A DNA stretch of 64,000 nucleotides from Bifidobacterium phasiani (GCF_019331775.1 NZ_JAHBBD010000008.1:30894-94893), one strand, 5' to 3'. Counted from the first letter of the stretch, positions 8,022-16,800 are shown. Notes: generated by a model not told the origin, from the letters alone. Numbers and translations: made by a program.

Positions 8022-9340
8022 TGACGGACAACGTCCACCTGATCAACCTGCTGACGATGGTCGAGGTCGTGGCGGGCGGCCACCTGTTCGCCGGGTGGAA
8101 CGAGCGCCGCGGCCACTTCGGCTGGAGGGTGGCGCTGTCGGTGTGCTGCTGCCTGCTGTGGGCCGTCATCGTGCCGATGGAGTACCTGCCCGACCGGTTC
8201 GTGCTGTACGGCAGCCTGGTGTACGGGTCGTTCTTCATCCTGGCCTGGACGGGGCTGGCGTGCTGCTACCGGGAGTCCGGGTGGGTGACGCTGTTCAACG
8301 CCGTGGTCGGCTACACGCTGCAGCACGGCGTCTCCGGGTTCAACGACATGCTGCAGTGCACCGGCGTCTACGACGCGATGCCGTGGCCGCCGCTGGCGAC
8401 GATGCTGCACCTGGCCATGGCGGCGGCGCTGTACGCGTGCTGCTACCTGGTGCTCTCGCCGCGCATCCGCCGGCAGGGGCGCATCGCGATCGACAGCCGG
8501 GCGATGCTGGCGGTGTCGACGATCGCGATACTGGTGGACATCGTCATCGGGCTGTTCATCATGGAGCTGGACCGGACGGACCACAACGCCGGCTATCTGC
8601 TGCTGCTGTCGATGTACAACGTGCTGGTGTGCCTGTTCCTGCTGTACGTGCTGTTCACGCTGGTGACGAACCGCGGCTTCGAGCTGGAGATGCGCGTGAT
8701 GGAGCGCATGCTGGCCGAGCAGCGGCGCCAGTTCGAGATGTCGTCGCGCACGATCGACCTGATCAACCGCAAGTGCCACGACCTGAAGTACCAGATCCGG
8801 CGGCTGGGCGACGGCGGGGCGCGCGCGGACCGCAAGGCGCTGGACGAGCTGGCGGACGCCGTCGACATCTACGATTCGAGCGTGGACAGCGGCAACCGGG
8901 CGCTGGACGTCATCCTGACCGAGAAGCGGCTGCTGTGCGACCAGCGCGGCATCGAGCTGACCTGCATGGCGGACGGCGGGGCGCTGTCGTTCCTGGATTC
9001 CTCGGAGATCTACGCGCTGTTCGGCAACATCCTCGATAACGCCATCGAGGCCGTGGACCGGATGCCCGCCCAGGCCGGCAGGGACATCACGCTGGTCGTG
9101 CGCCGGCAGGGGTCGATGGTCTCGATCCACGAGGAGAACCGCTGCGCGCAGGCCCCGCGGTTCCGCGACGGGCTGCCGGTGACGACGAAGACGGACTCCC
9201 CCGGATACCACGGCTTCGGCATGCGTTCGATCCGTTCGATCGTCGAGGGGCACGGCGGGGTGCTCACCGTCGGCGCCGAGGACGGGCTGTTCCACCTCGA
9301 CGCCGTGCTCACCGCCCGCGCGTCCTCCCCTCGCTCCTGA
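8021..9340 (+). CDS. GHKL (AgrC-type) sensor histidine kinase
   Basis: 439 aa. The N-terminal half has about six hydrophobic segments (residues about 5-200), typical of AgrC-like peptide or ligand receptors. The cytoplasmic part has the H-box CHDLKYQIRRL near 250, an N-box NILDNAIEAV near 340 and a G-box GYHGFGMRSI near 400, with no separate HisKA. It is translationally coupled to the LytTR regulator (1-nt overlap), so the two form a two-component system. No AgrD-like propeptide gene or AgrB was seen next to it, so the signal is unknown. Confidence 0.88.
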   Translation: MTDNVHLINLLTMVEVVAGGHLFAGWNERRGHFGWRVALSVCCCLLWAVIVPMEYLPDRFVLYGSLVYGSFFILAWTGLACCYRESGWVTLFNAVVGYTLQHGVSGFNDMLQCTGVYDAMPWPPLATMLHLAMAAALYACCYLVLSPRIRRQGRIAIDSRAMLAVSTIAILVDIVIGLFIMELDRTDHNAGYLLLLSMYNVLVCLFLLYVLFTLVTNRGFELEMRVMERMLAEQRRQFEMSSRTIDLINRKCHDLKYQIRRLGDGGARADRKALDELADAVDIYDSSVDSGNRALDVILTEKRLLCDQRGIELTCMADGGALSFLDSSEIYALFGNILDNAIEAVDRMPAQAGRDITLVVRRQGSMVSIHEENRCAQAPRFRDGLPVTTKTDSPGYHGFGMRSIRSIVEGHGGVLTVGAEDGLFHLDAVLTARASSPRS

Positions 9341-9350
9341 TTCCATTTCC

Positions 9351-9395
9351 CTGAAAAACGTACATCTCAGCACGCTGAGATGTACGTTTTTTCAG
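9351..9395. terminator. Bidirectional intrinsic terminator (sensor kinase / aminotransferase convergent)
   Basis: The stem is identical to the one at 4185-4228. The loop dinucleotide is AC instead of GT, i.e. the element is the reverse complement of the first, and the right arm has one extra T. It separates the convergent sensor kinase and HTH-aminotransferase genes. Confidence 0.92.
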
Positions 9396-9410
9396 GAAAG
9401 GTGGGAACTG

Positions 9411-10988
9411 CTACTGGCGGTAGTAGGAGAGGAAGTCGGTGAGGCGGTTGGTGGCGTCCTTGAGGACCTCGACGCGCGGCAGGTAGACGATGCGGAAGTG
9501 GTCGGGCTGCCGCCAGTTGAAGCCGCTGCCCTGCACGATGAGCAGCTTCTCGTCGCGCAGCAGGTCGAGGGCGAACTGCTCGTCGTTGGAGATGTTGAAC
9601 TTCTTCACGTCGATCTTCGGGAAGATGTAGAACGCCGCCTTCGGCTTGACCGCGGTGATGCCGGGGATCGAGTTCAACGCCTCGTAGATGTACTCGCGTT
9701 GCTCGTAGATGCGGCCGCCGGGCACGATGTAGTCGTTGACGCTCTGGTGCCCGCCGAGCGCGGTCTGCACGATCGACTGCGCCGGCACGTTCGAGCACAG
9801 GCGCATGTTCGACAGCATGTTCAGGCCCTCGATGTAGTCCGTCGCGACGCGCTTGTTGCCGCTGAGCACCATCCAGCCGATGCGGTAGCCGGCGATCATA
9901 TGCGACTTGGACAGGCCGGAGAACGTGACGCAGAACAGGTCGGGCGCCATCGAGGCGATCGAGATGTGCTCCAGGCCGTCCATGACCAGGCGGTCGTAGA
10001 TCTCGTCGGAGAAGATGATGAGCTGGTGCTCGCGCGCGATGTCGACGATCTGCTGCAGCACCTCGCGCGGGTAGAGCGCGCCCGTGGGGTTGTTCGGGTT
10101 GATGATCACGATCGCCTTGGTGCGGTCGGTGATCTTGGCGCGGATGTCGTCCATGTCCGGATACCATTCGGACTGCTCGTCGCACACATAGTGCACGGCC
10201 GTGCCGCCGGCGAGGTTCACACAGGCGGTCCACAGCGGGTAGTCGGGCGACGGGACCAGCACCTCGTCGCCGGTGTCGAGCAGCGCCGACATCGACAGGT
10301 TGATCAGCTCGCTGACGCCGTTGCCGGTGTAGATGTCCTCGATCGACACGTTCGGCAGGCCCTTGAGCTGCGCGTACTGCATGATCGCCTTGCGGGCGGA
10401 GAACAGGCCCTTGGCCGGCGAGTACCCCTCGCAGTCGGTCAGCTGCTGGCGCATGTCGTAGACCACCTCGTCGGGGGTGCGGAAGCCGAACGGCGCGGGG
10501 TTGCCGATGTTGAGCTTGAGCACGTTCGTGCCGTCGGCCTCCATGCGCATCGCCTCGTCGACGACGGGACCGCGCACGTCGTAGAGCACGTTGTCGAGCT
10601 TGGATGATTTCGAGAACCGGCGCATGGGAGTTCCTTTCGGCTGATGGGTGGTGGTCGGTGCGGTGGTCGCGGAGGTGGGAGCCATGGAGGCGGCGGACGG
10701 CGTCGTGTCCGTTGCGCCGTCAGCCTTGCCGCGCGTCGTGGGCTCCGTGGACGGCGCGGACGCGTTCGGGGCGCCGTCGCGCAGCCAGGCCTCGTCGACC
10801 CCCAGCGTCCGCGCAAGAAAGCGCATGACGTCGGCACGGGGGACGGTCTTGCCGCCGACGTACTGGCTGACGTGGCTCTTGCCGAGCTTGACGCCGCTGC
10901 CCTGCGCCCGGTTGACCAGGTCGACCTGCTTGAGGCCGGCGGTCTGCATCGCCGCCCTGAGTCGCGCCGCGAACGTCGATTGGTCCAT
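9411..10988 (-). CDS. alaA: HTH-alanine aminotransferase fusion (AlaA-like)
   Basis: 525 aa from the ATG at 10988, which has GGAGAG 4 nt upstream; an earlier ATG at 11024 has no ribosome site. Residues 1-72 form a Cro/CI-type helix-turn-helix (LKQVDLVNRA, LGKSHVSQYVGGKTVPRADVM). Residues about 73-120 are an Ala/Thr/Pro-rich linker. Residues 122-525 are a complete class I PLP aminotransferase like E. coli AlaA (FSKSSKLDNVLYDVRGPV, NPNNPTGALYP, PLP lysine in SGLSKSHMIAGYRIGW). It should convert pyruvate plus glutamate to alanine plus 2-oxoglutarate. A second start inside (ATG 10625, AAAGGAA 5 nt upstream) would give a 404-aa enzyme without the HTH, the normal AlaA length. Confidence 0.9.
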   Translation of the reverse strand: MDQSTFAARLRAAMQTAGLKQVDLVNRAQGSGVKLGKSHVSQYVGGKTVPRADVMRFLARTLGVDEAWLRDGAPNASAPSTEPTTRGKADGATDTTPSAASMAPTSATTAPTTTHQPKGTPMRRFSKSSKLDNVLYDVRGPVVDEAMRMEADGTNVLKLNIGNPAPFGFRTPDEVVYDMRQQLTDCEGYSPAKGLFSARKAIMQYAQLKGLPNVSIEDIYTGNGVSELINLSMSALLDTGDEVLVPSPDYPLWTACVNLAGGTAVHYVCDEQSEWYPDMDDIRAKITDRTKAIVIINPNNPTGALYPREVLQQIVDIAREHQLIIFSDEIYDRLVMDGLEHISIASMAPDLFCVTFSGLSKSHMIAGYRIGWMVLSGNKRVATDYIEGLNMLSNMRLCSNVPAQSIVQTALGGHQSVNDYIVPGGRIYEQREYIYEALNSIPGITAVKPKAAFYIFPKIDVKKFNISNDEQFALDLLRDEKLLIVQGSGFNWRQPDHFRIVYLPRVEVLKDATNRLTDFLSYYRQ

Positions 10989-11011
10989 CCGTCTCTCCGA
11001 TGCCGTAGTTG

Positions 11012-11123
11012 GTTCAATTTCCATGATGCTGGTTCAACAGTGTAGCGACGGACGGTGACATGAGTTCAACGCTTTGTGTGTCGAGTTCAATATGCGGACT
11101 GCGGCGGGTGCGAAAAAGTTCAA
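11012..11123 (-). promoter_or_regulatory. Array of five TTGAAC direct repeats before the HTH-aminotransferase
   Basis: On the minus strand TTGAAC occurs five times in the same orientation; the plus-strand GTTCAA starts are 11012, 11032, 11064, 11085 and 11118. Spacings are 20, 32, 21 and 33 bp, i.e. two or three helical turns, so all sites face the same side of the DNA. They lie just upstream of the 10988 start. A TTGAAC (11064-11069) and TACACT (11039-11044) pair could be a weak promoter with a 19-bp gap. Likely binding sites for the HTH domain of the gene itself (inference). Confidence 0.6.
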
Positions 11124-11139
11124 TTCGTGGCGGCTGTGC

Positions 11140-11177
11140 GGGAATACGCCGGTATTTCTGTGGGAATACGCCGGTAT
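11140..11177. repeat. Tandem GGGAATACGCCGGTAT repeat with internal palindrome
   Basis: The 16-mer GGGAATACGCCGGTAT occurs at 11140-11155 and 11162-11177, exactly 22 bp (two helical turns) apart. Each copy holds an AATAC-GCCG-GTATT-type inverted repeat. It lies between the GNAT gene stop and the TTGAAC array, and looks like a pair of repressor or activator sites. Confidence 0.55.
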
Positions 11178-11251
11178 CCCGTGACGTCGCCCAGGGCCCC
11201 GCCCGTGACCGCTCCGGCGATCCGGCCCGCCGGCCGGCGCGCCATGCGGCG

Positions 11252-12019
11252 CTAGAAACGGCACTCGGCCTCGGGCCGCAGCGTCAGCTCGGCCCACGCC
11301 GGGCGGAACCCGCACGCGATCGCGTTGCGCGCCGAGGGGATGTTCGACCACGCGCAGCAGTAGAACGGCACCTTGCCGCGCTCCAGGATCGCCGCGGCCA
11401 ACATGCCGGTCAGCGCCGAGGCGACGCCCTGCCGGCGGTACGCTGGCAGCACGTCGACGCCGATCTGCCACATGTCCTCGCAGTCCGCCGAGCACGCCGC
11501 GAGACCAATCAGCTCGCCGCGGTCGTAGGCGCCGACGCCGAGCACGTCGAGTTCGGGGCGCTCCGCGCACAGCGCGTTCGACCACGCGTCCACGTACAGC
11601 CCGGCGAAGTCGTCGGGCCCGAGCACGGCGGTGCCGTACCGGCAGGGCGCGGCCGTCATCCGGTCCGGATCGGGCAGGAAGTACTCGGCCTGGAAGCACA
11701 CGCGCAGCCCGTGCGGGCGCAGCGCGTCGTCCAGCCGGTGGATGGCGGGCGTCTCGAAGCAGCGGAACGGCTCGCGGCCGTCGAGATAGCCGGCGACGAG
11801 TCCGCGGTGCCGCGCGTCCACGGAGGCGACGACGTTGGAGCCGTACGACACCAGGTCGCAGGCGAACGGCAGCCGCAGATAGCGCCGTGCGCGCGGGTCG
11901 GCCCTCGACTCGACGACCACCGGCCCGTCGCGGTCGAAGTCGCCGGGGTCGCAGCCCAGGTCGATGGCGGACTGCCGCTTGGCGACGGCCATGACGGCGG
12001 CGTTGTCGAATGCGGTCAT
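11252..12019 (-). CDS. GNAT-family N-acetyltransferase
   Basis: 255 aa. The C-terminal half carries the acetyl-CoA pyrophosphate loop: DMWQIGVDVLPAYRRQGVASAL near residues 172-193 (R/Q-x-x-G-x-A), preceded by YDRGELIGLAA, and ends with YCCAWSNIPSARNAIACGFRPAWAEL, a normal GNAT beta6-alpha4 region. The N-terminal 120 residues are a divergent second lobe (SNVVASVDARHRGLVAGYL). The substrate is unknown. The ATG at 12019 has GGGAAGGGAACC upstream. It is read in the same direction as the Cof phosphatase 116 bp upstream. Confidence 0.8.
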   Translation of the reverse strand: MTAFDNAAVMAVAKRQSAIDLGCDPGDFDRDGPVVVESRADPRARRYLRLPFACDLVSYGSNVVASVDARHRGLVAGYLDGREPFRCFETPAIHRLDDALRPHGLRVCFQAEYFLPDPDRMTAAPCRYGTAVLGPDDFAGLYVDAWSNALCAERPELDVLGVGAYDRGELIGLAACSADCEDMWQIGVDVLPAYRRQGVASALTGMLAAAILERGKVPFYCCAWSNIPSARNAIACGFRPAWAELTLRPEAECRF

Positions 12020-12135
12020 GATGTCGGTTCCCTTCCCCTGTCGTCGTGCGTGTCCACCGCTCCAAGCGGCGGATGGGGCGCCCGCCGCGGCGCCACGGGA
12101 TCCGGGCCCATGCCCGGGTCACATCGCTCCCCCGC

Positions 12136-12969
12136 TCAGCGCAGCAGCATCCGTTCGATCCACTGCGCGACGCCGTCCTCGTTGTTGGACGGGCAGACGT
12201 CGTCGGCGACGGCGAGCACCCGCGGGTTCGCGTTGGCCACCGCCACGCCCCTGCCGGAGCGCCTGAGCATCGCGATGTCGATGACGTCGTCGCCGAACGA
12301 GACGGTGTCCTCCAGCGGCACGTCCATCCGCGCGCACAGCTCGCCGAGCGCGTGCTCCTTGTTGGCCAGCGGGTTCATCAGCATCGCCAGCGTGTTCTCG
12401 CTGACGTGCAGGCTGAAGTCCGGCGGCACCAGCCGGCGCAGCGCGTCCCACTGCCCCGGCTCGGGGACGGCGATGATCTTGTCCGCCACCCCCGGCGGGA
12501 CGTCGGAGAAGTCGGTGAGCACGAACGCCTGCGTCTTCCACATGTCGGAGATGTCCCAGTTGACGTACCGCACGTCGTCCATCACGATGCCGACCTTCAG
12601 TCCGGGGATCTCGTCGAGCAGGAAGCGGCAGACGTCGGCGGCGCGTTGCGAGGAGAATCCGACCTTGCACAGGTGCCCGTCCTCCGGGAGCGCGCCGGCG
12701 GTCAGCATGTCGTAGTCCGAGGCGGCCGGGTCGAAGTCGATGAGCGCGCCGTTGAGGTAGACGCAGGCGTCGACCGGCAGCCGCCGCACGAACTCGTAGC
12801 CGGTGCTCACCGGCCGGGCCGTCGCGATGGCGAAGCGGTACCCCAGGTCGTGCATCCGGTCGATGGCGTCGATCGATCGCCGGGTGATGTAGCGGTCCTC
12901 GAACACGTCGGCGTCGTGCAGCAGCGTGCCGTCGAGGTCGGCGACGATCAGTCGCGGTTCGTGGTGCAT
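12136..12969 (-). CDS. HAD-superfamily hydrolase, Cof type
   Basis: 277 aa. Motif I is VADLDGTLLHDAD (residues 9-21), with a Cof/IIB cap in the middle (RSIDAIDRMHDLGYRFAIATAR is motif II) and motif IV GDDVIDIAMLRRSG near 225. The enzyme is a phosphatase of sugar phosphates or similar small phosphates; substrates of this class are broad. AGGAC(C) lies shortly before the ATG at 12969. It lies 91 bp downstream of ldh on the same strand and may be cotranscribed with it. Confidence 0.85.
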   Translation of the reverse strand: MHHEPRLIVADLDGTLLHDADVFEDRYITRRSIDAIDRMHDLGYRFAIATARPVSTGYEFVRRLPVDACVYLNGALIDFDPAASDYDMLTAGALPEDGHLCKVGFSSQRAADVCRFLLDEIPGLKVGIVMDDVRYVNWDISDMWKTQAFVLTDFSDVPPGVADKIIAVPEPGQWDALRRLVPPDFSLHVSENTLAMLMNPLANKEHALGELCARMDVPLEDTVSFGDDVIDIAMLRRSGRGVAVANANPRVLAVADDVCPSNNEDGVAQWIERMLLR

Positions 12970-13060
12970 GGGCGGTCCTTCCGTCGGCGGGTGCGGTCGA
13001 TGCGTGGCATGGGGGGCGGATACGGATACGGCCGGCGGGCGGTCGCGTCCCGGCGCGGCG

Positions 13061-14011
13061 CTAGAGCAGCCCCTCGCAGTACGAGCGGACGATCTCGGCC
13101 GACCGGTGCAGCCGCTCGCGCTCCTCGGGCAGCAGCTCGAGCTCGACGATCTCGTTCGCGCCGTTGGCGCGCAGCTCGGTCGGCACGCCGAGGAACACGT
13201 CGTGCTCGCCGTACTCGCCGTCGAGCAGCGTGGAGACCGGCACGATGCGCCGCTCGTCCCACAGGATCGTCTGCACGATGCCCGCCACCGTCGAGGCGAT
13301 GCCGTAGTTCGTGCCGCCCTTGGCGTCCTTGATCTCGTTGCCGCGGTCGCGGGTCTTGCGTTCCAGCTCCTCGGTGGACACCGAGGCGAAGCGGTCGCGG
13401 TTGTCGGCCAGGAACCGGGCGAACGGCTTGCCGCCGAGCGAGACGGTCGACCAGGGCACGAACTGCGAGTCGCCGTGCTCGCCCATCACGAACCCGCCGA
13501 CGTTGCGCGGGTCGAGCCCCGTCTCCTCGCCGATGATCGTCTTGAGTCGCGAGGTGTCGAGCGCGGTGCCGGTGCCCAGCACCTGCGAACGCGGCAGCCC
13601 GCTGCGCTTCCACGCGTACCACGACATGACGTCGACCGGATTCGAGACCATGATGAGCACGCCGTCGAAGCCGCTGGCCATCACGCTGTCGACGATGCCG
13701 CCGACGATGCCGACCGTGAAGCCCAGCTCGCCCAGGCGCGTGGCGCCCTGCGGCGGGCGGCGGCCCGCGGTGACCACGACGATGTCGGCGTTCGCGCAGT
13801 CGGCGTAGTCGCCGACGTGCACGTAGACGTGGCGTTCGAAGAACTCGCTGCCGTCGTCGAGGTCGTGGCTCTCCCCCAGCACGCGGCCGGCGTCCGGGTC
13901 GATCAGCGCGACCTCGTTGCACAGGCCGTGGCTGACCAGGCCGAACGCCACCGTCGAGCCCACGGTGCCGGCCCCGATGACGACGACCTTGTTCCTGTTC
14001 ATGGTGACCAT
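13061..14011 (-). CDS. ldh: L-lactate dehydrogenase
   Basis: 316 aa, the size of bifidobacterial Ldh. It reduces pyruvate to L-lactate with NADH, a main redox sink in bifid fermentation. Seen: Rossmann motif GAGTVGSTVAFGL (residues about 12-24), LIMVSNPVDVMSWYAWKRSGLP with the active-site loop region, and the catalytic histidine motif GGFVMGEHGDSQFVPWS near 180. The ATG at 14011 has AGGAAGGGAG 10 nt before it; an alternative ATG lies three codons later (14002). In-frame codons further upstream (to 14143) overlap the secG terminator and are unlikely to be translated. Confidence 0.95.
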   Translation of the reverse strand: MVTMNRNKVVVIGAGTVGSTVAFGLVSHGLCNEVALIDPDAGRVLGESHDLDDGSEFFERHVYVHVGDYADCANADIVVVTAGRRPPQGATRLGELGFTVGIVGGIVDSVMASGFDGVLIMVSNPVDVMSWYAWKRSGLPRSQVLGTGTALDTSRLKTIIGEETGLDPRNVGGFVMGEHGDSQFVPWSTVSLGGKPFARFLADNRDRFASVSTEELERKTRDRGNEIKDAKGGTNYGIASTVAGIVQTILWDERRIVPVSTLLDGEYGEHDVFLGVPTELRANGANEIVELELLPEERERLHRSAEIVRSYCEGLL

Positions 14012-14099
14012 ACGCCCCACGCTCCCTTCCTCATGCGGTGCCCCGCGCCGGATCCGCGGCGGCGCGCCGCACCGCCTCCGGCAATCATGCCATAGCAAA

Positions 14100-14130
14100 G
14101 CGACCCGCGGTGCCGGGCACCGTGGGTCGC
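14100..14130. terminator. Terminator hairpin downstream of secG
   Basis: GCGACCCGCGGTG / CACCGTGGGTCGC is a 13-bp stem (one G-T type mismatch) with a 5-nt loop. On the minus strand it is followed by TTTGCT, fitting termination of the secG transcript before ldh. Confidence 0.75.
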
Positions 14131-14165
14131 GAACGTCATACACGGGCGCCGGCCCGAATCACGGA

Positions 14166-14423
14166 TCAGATCACGCCGAACTTCGTCATCAGACCGAGCG
14201 CGATGATCAGCGCCACCCACAGCAGGGCGATGATGACGGTCCATCGGTTCAGGTTCTTCTCGGCCACGCCGGACGTGCCGGCGTTCTGCGTCAGGCCGCC
14301 GCCGAACATGTCGGACAGGCCGCCGCCCTTGCCCTTATGCATCAGGATGAGCAGCGTGAGCAGCACGCTGAACAGCACCAGGAAGATCTGCATGACCAGC
14401 TCGACGATATCCCAAACACCCAC
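14166..14423 (-). CDS. secG: Preprotein translocase subunit SecG
   Basis: 85 aa, the right size for SecG. It has two membrane helices (residues about 5-27 and 60-80) flanking the conserved cytosolic loop HKGKGGGLSDMFGGG. SecG joins SecYE in the inner membrane and helps SecA-driven export. The start is a GTG at 14423 with GGAGG upstream. The position after tpiA is the usual actinobacterial order (pgk-tpiA-secG). Confidence 0.95.
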   Translation of the reverse strand: MGVWDIVELVMQIFLVLFSVLLTLLILMHKGKGGGLSDMFGGGLTQNAGTSGVAEKNLNRWTVIIALLWVALIIALGLMTKFGVI

Positions 14424-14550
14424 GGGTGTACCTCCAGTTCGTTAGACACTGCCATCTAGAATAGCGCAACCCGGTGAACAACGGCGGCATTGTCGCGCAA
14501 AAGAAGAAAAGACGATGCGATGTCCCCACGCCGCCGGGCGCGTTCGCGGC

Positions 14551-15345
14551 TCAGCGGGCCGTCTTGAGCGCCAGCCGCGCGATCAGAGCGAGCTCGTCCG
14601 GGTCCAGGGACGCCCCGCCGATCAGGAAGCCGTCGACGTCCGGCTCCTGGATGAGCTGGACGGCGTTGCGCGAGGTGACCGACCCGCCGTACAGGATGCG
14701 CACCGCGTCGGCGGTCTTCGCGTCGAACTGCGTGCGCATGTGCTCGCGGATGGCGCGGGCCGCGTCCTGCGCGGACTGCGGGGTGGCGACCATGCCGGTG
14801 CCGATGGCCCAGACCGGCTCGTAGGCGACGATCAGCTTGGCCGCCTCGTCGACGGACAGGTCGCGGGTCACGTCGTGCACCTGGCTGACGGCGAAGTCGA
14901 GCTCGATGCCCTGACGGCGCTCCTCGAAGCTCTCGCCGACGCACAGGATCGGCTGCATGCCCGCGGCGAGCACCGCGCGCACCTGGTCGACGATGTTCGC
15001 GTCGTCCTCCGGGTGGTACTTGCGGCGCTCCGAATGCCCGACGATCACGTACGAGCAGCCCAGGTGGGCGAGCATGTCGGCGGAGACGTCGCCGGTGAAC
15101 GCGCCCTGCGAGGTGACGGACACCGCCTGCGCTCCGTAGCGGATCCTCAGCCGGTCGGCCTCGACCAGCACCTGCACGCTGCGGATCGAGGTGAACGGGG
15201 GGAACAGCGCGACCTCGCAGCGCCTGAAGTCGAATTTCGCGTCGCGCAGCAGCCAGGCGAACTTCTGGACGAAATACGTGGCCTCGCGGTGGTCGAAGTT
15301 CATCTTCCAGTTGCCGGCCACAAGCGGCGTGCGGGTCGATGGCAT
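14551..15345 (-). CDS. tpiA: Triosephosphate isomerase
   Basis: 264 aa, full length. It interconverts glyceraldehyde-3-phosphate and dihydroxyacetone phosphate. Active-site signatures are GNWKMN (lysine near residue 14), VIVGHSERR (catalytic His near 98), the AYEPVWAIGTG glutamate motif near 170 and ILYGGSV near 217. The ATG at 15345 follows GGGAGGAACGCC. It lies 86 bp downstream of pgk in the same direction; the gap is GC-rich with small hairpins. Confidence 0.97.
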   Translation of the reverse strand: MPSTRTPLVAGNWKMNFDHREATYFVQKFAWLLRDAKFDFRRCEVALFPPFTSIRSVQVLVEADRLRIRYGAQAVSVTSQGAFTGDVSADMLAHLGCSYVIVGHSERRKYHPEDDANIVDQVRAVLAAGMQPILCVGESFEERRQGIELDFAVSQVHDVTRDLSVDEAAKLIVAYEPVWAIGTGMVATPQSAQDAARAIREHMRTQFDAKTADAVRILYGGSVTSRNAVQLIQEPDVDGFLIGGASLDPDELALIARLALKTAR

Positions 15346-15431
15346 GGCGTTCCTCCCTTATGACATGGCAGGCTCCCGCCTGCGGCGCGCGCCCATGGGG
15401 CGAACGGCCGCGGACGGGAGCCGGGCGGATA

Positions 15432-16637
15432 TCAGGCGAGCACCTTCAGGCCCGGCAGCTCCTTGCCCTCGAGGAACTCGAGGGAGGCGCCGCCGCCAGT
15501 GGAGATGTGCGAGAAGCCGTCCTCCGGGAAGCCGAGGTTGCGCACCGCGGAGGCGGAGTCGCCGCCGCCGACGATGGTGAACGCGCCGGCCGCGGTCGCG
15601 TCGACGAGCGCCTGGGCCACGGCGGCGGTGCCGGCCGCGAACTCCTTGATCTCGAACACGCCCATCGGGCCGTTCCACACGACGGTCTTCGAGTCGACGA
15701 TCTTGTCGTGGAACAGCTTCTGGGAATCCGGGCCGATGTCCAGGCCCATCTTGTCGGCCGGGATGGCGTCGGCGGGCACGACCTCCGGGGCGACCGGGGT
15801 GTCGCCGGCCGGGAAGCCCGGGTTCACGACGATGTCGGTCGGCAGCACGAGCTCGACGCCGTTCTTCTCGGCGGTCTCGATGTAGCCCTTGACCTTGTCG
15901 AGCTGGTCCTCCTCGAGCAGCGAGGTGCCGACCTCATAGCCCTTGGCCTTGAGGAAGGTGAACACCATGCCGCCGCCGATGACCAGACGGTCGGCCTTGC
16001 CCAGCAGGTTCTCGATGACGCCGAGCTTGTCGGAGACCTTCGAGCCGCCGAGCACGACGGTCAGCGGGCGCTCCGGGTTCTCGGTGGCCTTGGACAGCGC
16101 GGTGACCTCCTTCTCGACCAGCAGGCCCGCGGCGGCCGGCAAGTCGGTGGCCACGTCGTAGTTCGAGCCCTGGGCGCGGTGCACGACGCCGAAGCCGTCG
16201 GAGACGAAGACGTCGCCGAGGGCGGCGATCTTCTTCGCGTAGGCGGCGCGCTCCTCGGGATCCTTGCTGGTCTCCTCCGGGTTGAAGCGCACGTTCTGCA
16301 GCAGGACGACGTCGCCGTCGTTCATCGCGGCGACCTTGGCCTGGGCGTCCTCGCCGTAGGTGTCCTCGGCCAGCGGGACCTCGATGCCGAGCAGCTCGCC
16401 GAGGCGGGCGGCGACCGGGGCCAGGCTCAGCTCGGGGACGACCTTGCCCTTCGGGCGGCCCAGGTGGGCCATCAGGATGACCTTGGCGCCTTCGTCGCGC
16501 AGCGTCGTGATCGTCGGGAGGGCAGCCTTGATGCGACCGTCGTCGGTGATCGTGGTGCCGTCCAGCGGGACGTTGAAATCGGCGCGAACCAGGACGCGCT
16601 TGCCCTTGAGATCTCCAAGATCCTTGAGTGTCTTCAT
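15432..16637 (-). CDS. pgk: Phosphoglycerate kinase
   Basis: 401 aa, full length. It transfers the phosphate of 1,3-bisphosphoglycerate to ADP in lower glycolysis. Seen: [10 protein letters not shown] (residues about 20-29), MAHLGRPKG near 57, [13 protein letters not shown] near 200, the nucleotide-binding GPMGVFE region near 325 and GGGDSASAV near 355. AAAGGA lies before the ATG at 16637. It starts a pgk-tpiA-secG glycolytic run; whiA ends 163 bp upstream, with a hairpin between. Confidence 0.97.
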   Translation of the reverse strand: MKTLKDLGDLKGKRVLVRADFNVPLDGTTITDDGRIKAALPTITTLRDEGAKVILMAHLGRPKGKVVPELSLAPVAARLGELLGIEVPLAEDTYGEDAQAKVAAMNDGDVVLLQNVRFNPEETSKDPEERAAYAKKIAALGDVFVSDGFGVVHRAQGSNYDVATDLPAAAGLLVEKEVTALSKATENPERPLTVVLGGSKVSDKLGVIENLLGKADRLVIGGGMVFTFLKAKGYEVGTSLLEEDQLDKVKGYIETAEKNGVELVLPTDIVVNPGFPAGDTPVAPEVVPADAIPADKMGLDIGPDSQKLFHDKIVDSKTVVWNGPMGVFEIKEFAAGTAAVAQALVDATAAGAFTIVGGGDSASAVRNLGFPEDGFSHISTGGGASLEFLEGKELPGLKVLA

Positions 16638-16734
16638 GTATCAGATCCTTTCCTAGCCGCAGAATGCGTGGAATGGCGTTGGTATGCCACTTACGAATGA
16701 TACATCACGGTCCGGTGACACGCTGGGAATGAAC

Positions 16735-16769
16735 GACGCCCCGGACGGCGCGGAGCCATCCGGGGCGTC
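16735..16769 (-). terminator. Hairpin downstream of whiA
   Basis: GACGCCCCGGA (16735-16745) pairs perfectly with TCCGGGGCGTC (16759-16769). It follows the whiA stop and precedes pgk. The T-run after it is poor, so termination may be partial. Confidence 0.6.
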
Positions 16770-16800
16770 ACGGGTCCCGATGCCGGTCGGCCTGCGGCGC

